A stretch of 6,362 nt of DNA, taken from positions 1 through 6,362 of the forward strand of contig JAEKLU010000086.1 in the NCBI GenBank assembly GCA_019509685.1. The letters run 5' to 3'. Below are positions 4,027 to 6,362 of the stretch, in pieces; the first letter of the stretch is position 1; the number at the start of each line of letters is the position of its first letter. Position numbers and translations under genes: made by a program. A model generated the notes under the pieces. That model worked only from the letters and a program-made list of their open reading frames with translations. It did no database searches and was not told the origin of the DNA. Source of the stretch: Mesorhizobium sp. GTDB lineage: Bacteria > Pseudomonadota > Alphaproteobacteria > Rhizobiales > Rhizobiaceae.

Positions 4027-6362
4027 TCATGCCAGCGTGCGCTCCACGATATCGCGCAGATCCGCCGACAGGTTCTCCGCCTTCGCGATCTTAAGCAGCG
4101 CGTCCCTGGCCTTGGCCAGGCGGCCGGGTTCCAGCGAGCGCCATGACCTGAGCGCCGTCGCCAGTCGCGCCGCGACCTGTGGGTTGCGCTTCTCGACCTC
4201 CAGCACCGTCTCGGCGAACAGCCGGTAGCCTTCGCCGTCGGCGCGGTGGAAGCCGGTCTGGTTGGCGCTGGAGAAGGTGCCGATCAATGAGCGCATGCGG
4301 TTCGGGTTGGCGATCGAGAAGGCTTGGTGCTGCATAAGCTCGCGCACCTTGTCGACGGTTTGCGCACCAGGCACGCTGGCCTGGATCTGGAACCATTTGT
4401 CGAGCACCAGGGCGTCGCCGCGATAACGCGCCTCGAACGTCGCCAGCGCTTCCTCGGCTTGACGGGAACCGGCATGGCGGTGCGCCAGCACGGCAAGTGC
4501 GGCGGCGCGATCGGTCATGTTGGTGGCGGTGTTGAAGTGCCGCGCGGCAAGCGCGGCACCTTCCGGCAGCAGCGACAGATAGTCGAGCAAGGCGTTGCGC
4601 AGCGCCCGTCGTCCGGCGCTCCCTGCCTCCGGCGTGTAGGGGCCGTCGTCGCCGAGGCTTTCATAGAGCGCCGAGAAGCCCTCGCGGTTTGCCGCAGCGA
4701 TCGTCCGCGCCAGTGCCTCGCGCGCGGCAAAGATGGCGTCGGGGTCGATGCCCTTGCCGATGTCGCGGGCAATATCGGCCTCGCCCGGCAGCGTCAGCGC
4801 CAGCGCCCGGTAGGCCGGCTCCAGCGTGTCGTCGCCGGCGATCTTGCCGGCAAGCGCGGCAAGCTTTGCCGTAAAGGCCGGCTCCTTGCCGCCCAGCACC
4901 TGGCGGAAGGCCGCGATCAGCGCGTCGGTGAGCAGCGTGTTGAACGCCTGCCAGCGCGCGAAGGAATCGCTGTCATGCGCGGCCAGGAAGAACTGGTCGT
5001 CGGCCTTCTGATGCACCGAAAGTGTCATCGGCGCCGAGAAGCCGCGGTTCAGCGATACGGCGGGCCGCTCCTCTATGCCGGAGAAACGCACCGTGTGCCG
5101 GCGCCTGCGGACGTGGATGACACCGTCTTCCACAACGGCGCCCTCGACGGCGGTCCAGTTGACGGGCTGGCCGCCGGCGCCGACCAGGCCGAAGGCCAGC
5201 GGGATGTGCATCAGCCGCTTGCGGCTTTCCGACGGCGTCGGCGGCACCGACTGCTCGATCTCCAGCGTGAATTCCTTTGCCGCCGGGTTATGCGCGGAGC
5301 TGACCGTCAGGTTCGGCGTGCCGGCCTGGTGGTACCAGAGCCCAAATTGCGCCAGGTCGCGGCCCGACACATCCTCGAACACTTTCACGAAATCCTCGAT
5401 CGTCGCCGCCTCGCCGTCATGGCGCTCGAAATAGAGGTCCATGCCGGCCCGGAAGGTTTCGGCTCCGAGGATGGTGCGGATCATGCGCACCACTTCCGAG
5501 CCCTTTTCGTAGACGGTCGCCGTGTAGAAGTTGTTGATCTCGCGGTAGCGGCGCGGCCTGACCGGATGCGCCAGCGGGCCCTGGTCTTCCGGGAACTGGT
5601 GCGAACGCAGCGTGCGCACCTCGGCAATGCGCTTGACCGCGCGCGAACGCTGGTCGGCGGAAAACTCATGGTCGCGATAAACCGTCAGCCCTTCCTTCAG
5701 GCAGAGCTGGAACCAGTCGCGGCAGGTGATCCTGTTGCCGGTCCAATTGTGGAAATACTCATGCGCGATGATCGCCTCGATATTGGCGAAGTCGGCATCC
5801 GTCGCGGTTTCCTCGTCGGCCAGCACATATTTGTCGTTGAAGACGTTGAGGCCCTTGTTCTCCATCGCGCCCATGTTGAAGTCGGACACGGCGACGATGT
5901 TGAAGACGTCGAGGTCGTATTCGCGGCCGAAGGCCTCCTCGTCCCATTTCATCGAGCGCTTCAGCGCGTCCATGGCATAGCCGGCGAGCCGCTCCTTGCC
6001 GGGCTCGACATAAATGCCGAGCTCGACAGTGCGGCCGGACAGGGTGGTGAAGCTGTCCGCCACCTTGCCAAGCGCGCCGGCCACCAGCGCGAAAAGATAG
6101 GACGGCTTGGGGAAGGGGTCGTGCCAGACAGCGTAGTGCCATCCATTGTCCAGCGCGCCGCTTTCGGCAGGGTTGCCGTTGGAAAGCAGCAGTGGCGCCT
6201 CGTTGTGCGGCGCCTCGATGCGCACCGTGTAGACCGACAGGATGTCGGGCCGGTCGAGGAAATAGGTGATGCGGCGAAAGCCTTCGGCCTCGCATTGCGT
6301 GCAATAGACATTGCTGGAGCGGTAGAGGCCCATCAGCGCCTCGTTGCCCGCCGGCGCGATCT
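4027..6362 (-). CDS. pepN: Aminopeptidase N, M1 family zinc metallopeptidase (5' end outside window)
   Basis: Cytoplasmic aminopeptidase that removes N-terminal residues from peptides late in protein turnover. The frame is open to the right edge (residues before the internal ATG at 6333 read IAPAGNEAL), so that ATG is not the start. Counting from it: CTQCEAEGFR (11-20, substrate-pocket Q13 and E15), exopeptidase motif GAMEN (155-159), zinc motif HEYFH (191-195) with E192 as catalytic base and third zinc ligand E214 in LKEGLTVYRD, and transition-state tyrosine Y275 in TVYEKGSE. Each lies 106 residues below its E. coli PepN equivalent (as I recall H297, E320, Y381), so about 106 residues before this Met, mostly off-window, are implied and a full length near 870, as in E. 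coli. Residues about 340-440 form the beta-sandwich domain and 445-768 the all-helical C-terminal domain of the bacterial PepN type. Catalytic residues are intact and no frameshift is seen. The stop is 179 bases from the kinase ATG, so the two may have separate promoters. Confidence 0.97.
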   Translation of the reverse strand, partial: IAPAGNEALMGLYRSSNVYCTQCEAEGFRRITYFLDRPDILSVYTVRIEAPHNEAPLLLSNGNPAESGALDNGWHYAVWHDPFPKPSYLFALVAGALGKVADSFTTLSGRTVELGIYVEPGKERLAGYAMDALKRSMKWDEEAFGREYDLDVFNIVAVSDFNMGAMENKGLNVFNDKYVLADEETATDADFANIEAIIAHEYFHNWTGNRITCRDWFQLCLKEGLTVYRDHEFSADQRSRAVKRIAEVRTLRSHQFPEDQGPLAHPVRPRRYREINNFYTATVYEKGSEVVRMIRTILGAETFRAGMDLYFERHDGEAATIEDFVKVFEDVSGRDLAQFGLWYHQAGTPNLTVSSAHNPAAKEFTLEIEQSVPPTPSESRKRLMHIPLAFGLVGAGGQPVNWTAVEGAVVEDGVIHVRRRRHTVRFSGIEERPAVSLNRGFSAPMTLSVHQKADDQFFLAAHDSDSFARWQAFNTLLTDALIAAFRQVLGGKEPAFTAKLAALAGKIAGDDTLEPAYRALALTLPGEADIARDIGKGIDPDAIFAAREALARTIAAANREGFSALYESLGDDGPYTPEAGSAGRRALRNALLDYLSLLPEGAALAARHFNTATNMTDRAAALAVLAHRHAGSRQAEEALATFEARYRGDALVLDKWFQIQASVPGAQTVDKVRELMQHQAFSIANPNRMRSLIGTFSSANQTGFHRADGEGYRLFAETVLEVEKRNPQVAARLATALRSWRSLEPGRLAKARDALLKIAKAENLSADLRDIVERTLA

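Noticed and set aside
6333..6333. ATG at 6333 as the true start of pepN
   Set aside because: The frame continues upstream with PepN-like residues and, judged by E. coli motif spacing, about 106 residues precede this Met.

Overview
The window is a GC-rich stretch of chromosome from an alphaproteobacterium, most likely a rhizobial genus near Mesorhizobium. This rests on the codon bias, a GlnE with a rhizobial-type C-terminus, a PleC/DivJ-type (PdhS family) histidine kinase, and an intergenic palindrome of the CTCCCC-loop-GGGGAG kind that I remember as common in Mesorhizobium intergenic regions. The genus is inference; the class is fairly safe.

Layout. Left end, plus strand (1-746): the 3' end of glnE (glutamine synthetase adenylyltransferase/deadenylase), coupled by a 4-base ATGA overlap to a gene for a 90-residue exported protein with a worn-down EF-hand-like segment. 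Eight bases after that gene's stop the strand switches. On the minus strand (755-1449) lies a two-gene toxin-antitoxin cassette: a Phd/YefM-like antitoxin, then a PemK/MazF-like toxin starting within its stop codon (GTGA overlap). An AT-rich repeat-bearing promoter/operator precedes the pair (1462-1496). Still on the minus strand, 1526-3847 encodes a 773-residue membrane sensor histidine kinase with two PAS domains, probably PleC. A 179-base intergenic stretch (3848-4026) holds the kinase ribosome binding site, a cluster of three GANTC (CcrM-type) sites, an AT-rich tract and a short palindrome just past the pepN stop. From 4027 to the right edge, minus strand, is pepN, an M1 zinc aminopeptidase whose first roughly 100 residues lie outside the window.

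How the genes fit together. GlnE (nitrogen status), the PleC-like kinase (cell cycle and polarity) and PepN (peptide turnover) are ordinary core chromosomal genes with no obvious common pathway. The toxin-antitoxin pair looks like an accessory cassette between the glnE and kinase genes, in the same direction as the kinase. No tRNA, rRNA, CRISPR array, insertion sequence or phage gene is visible.

I see no wholly new system. The points most worth a second look are the unusual Phd-type antitoxin/PemK-type toxin pairing and its operator, the small exported protein translationally coupled to glnE, and the GANTC cluster upstream of the kinase.
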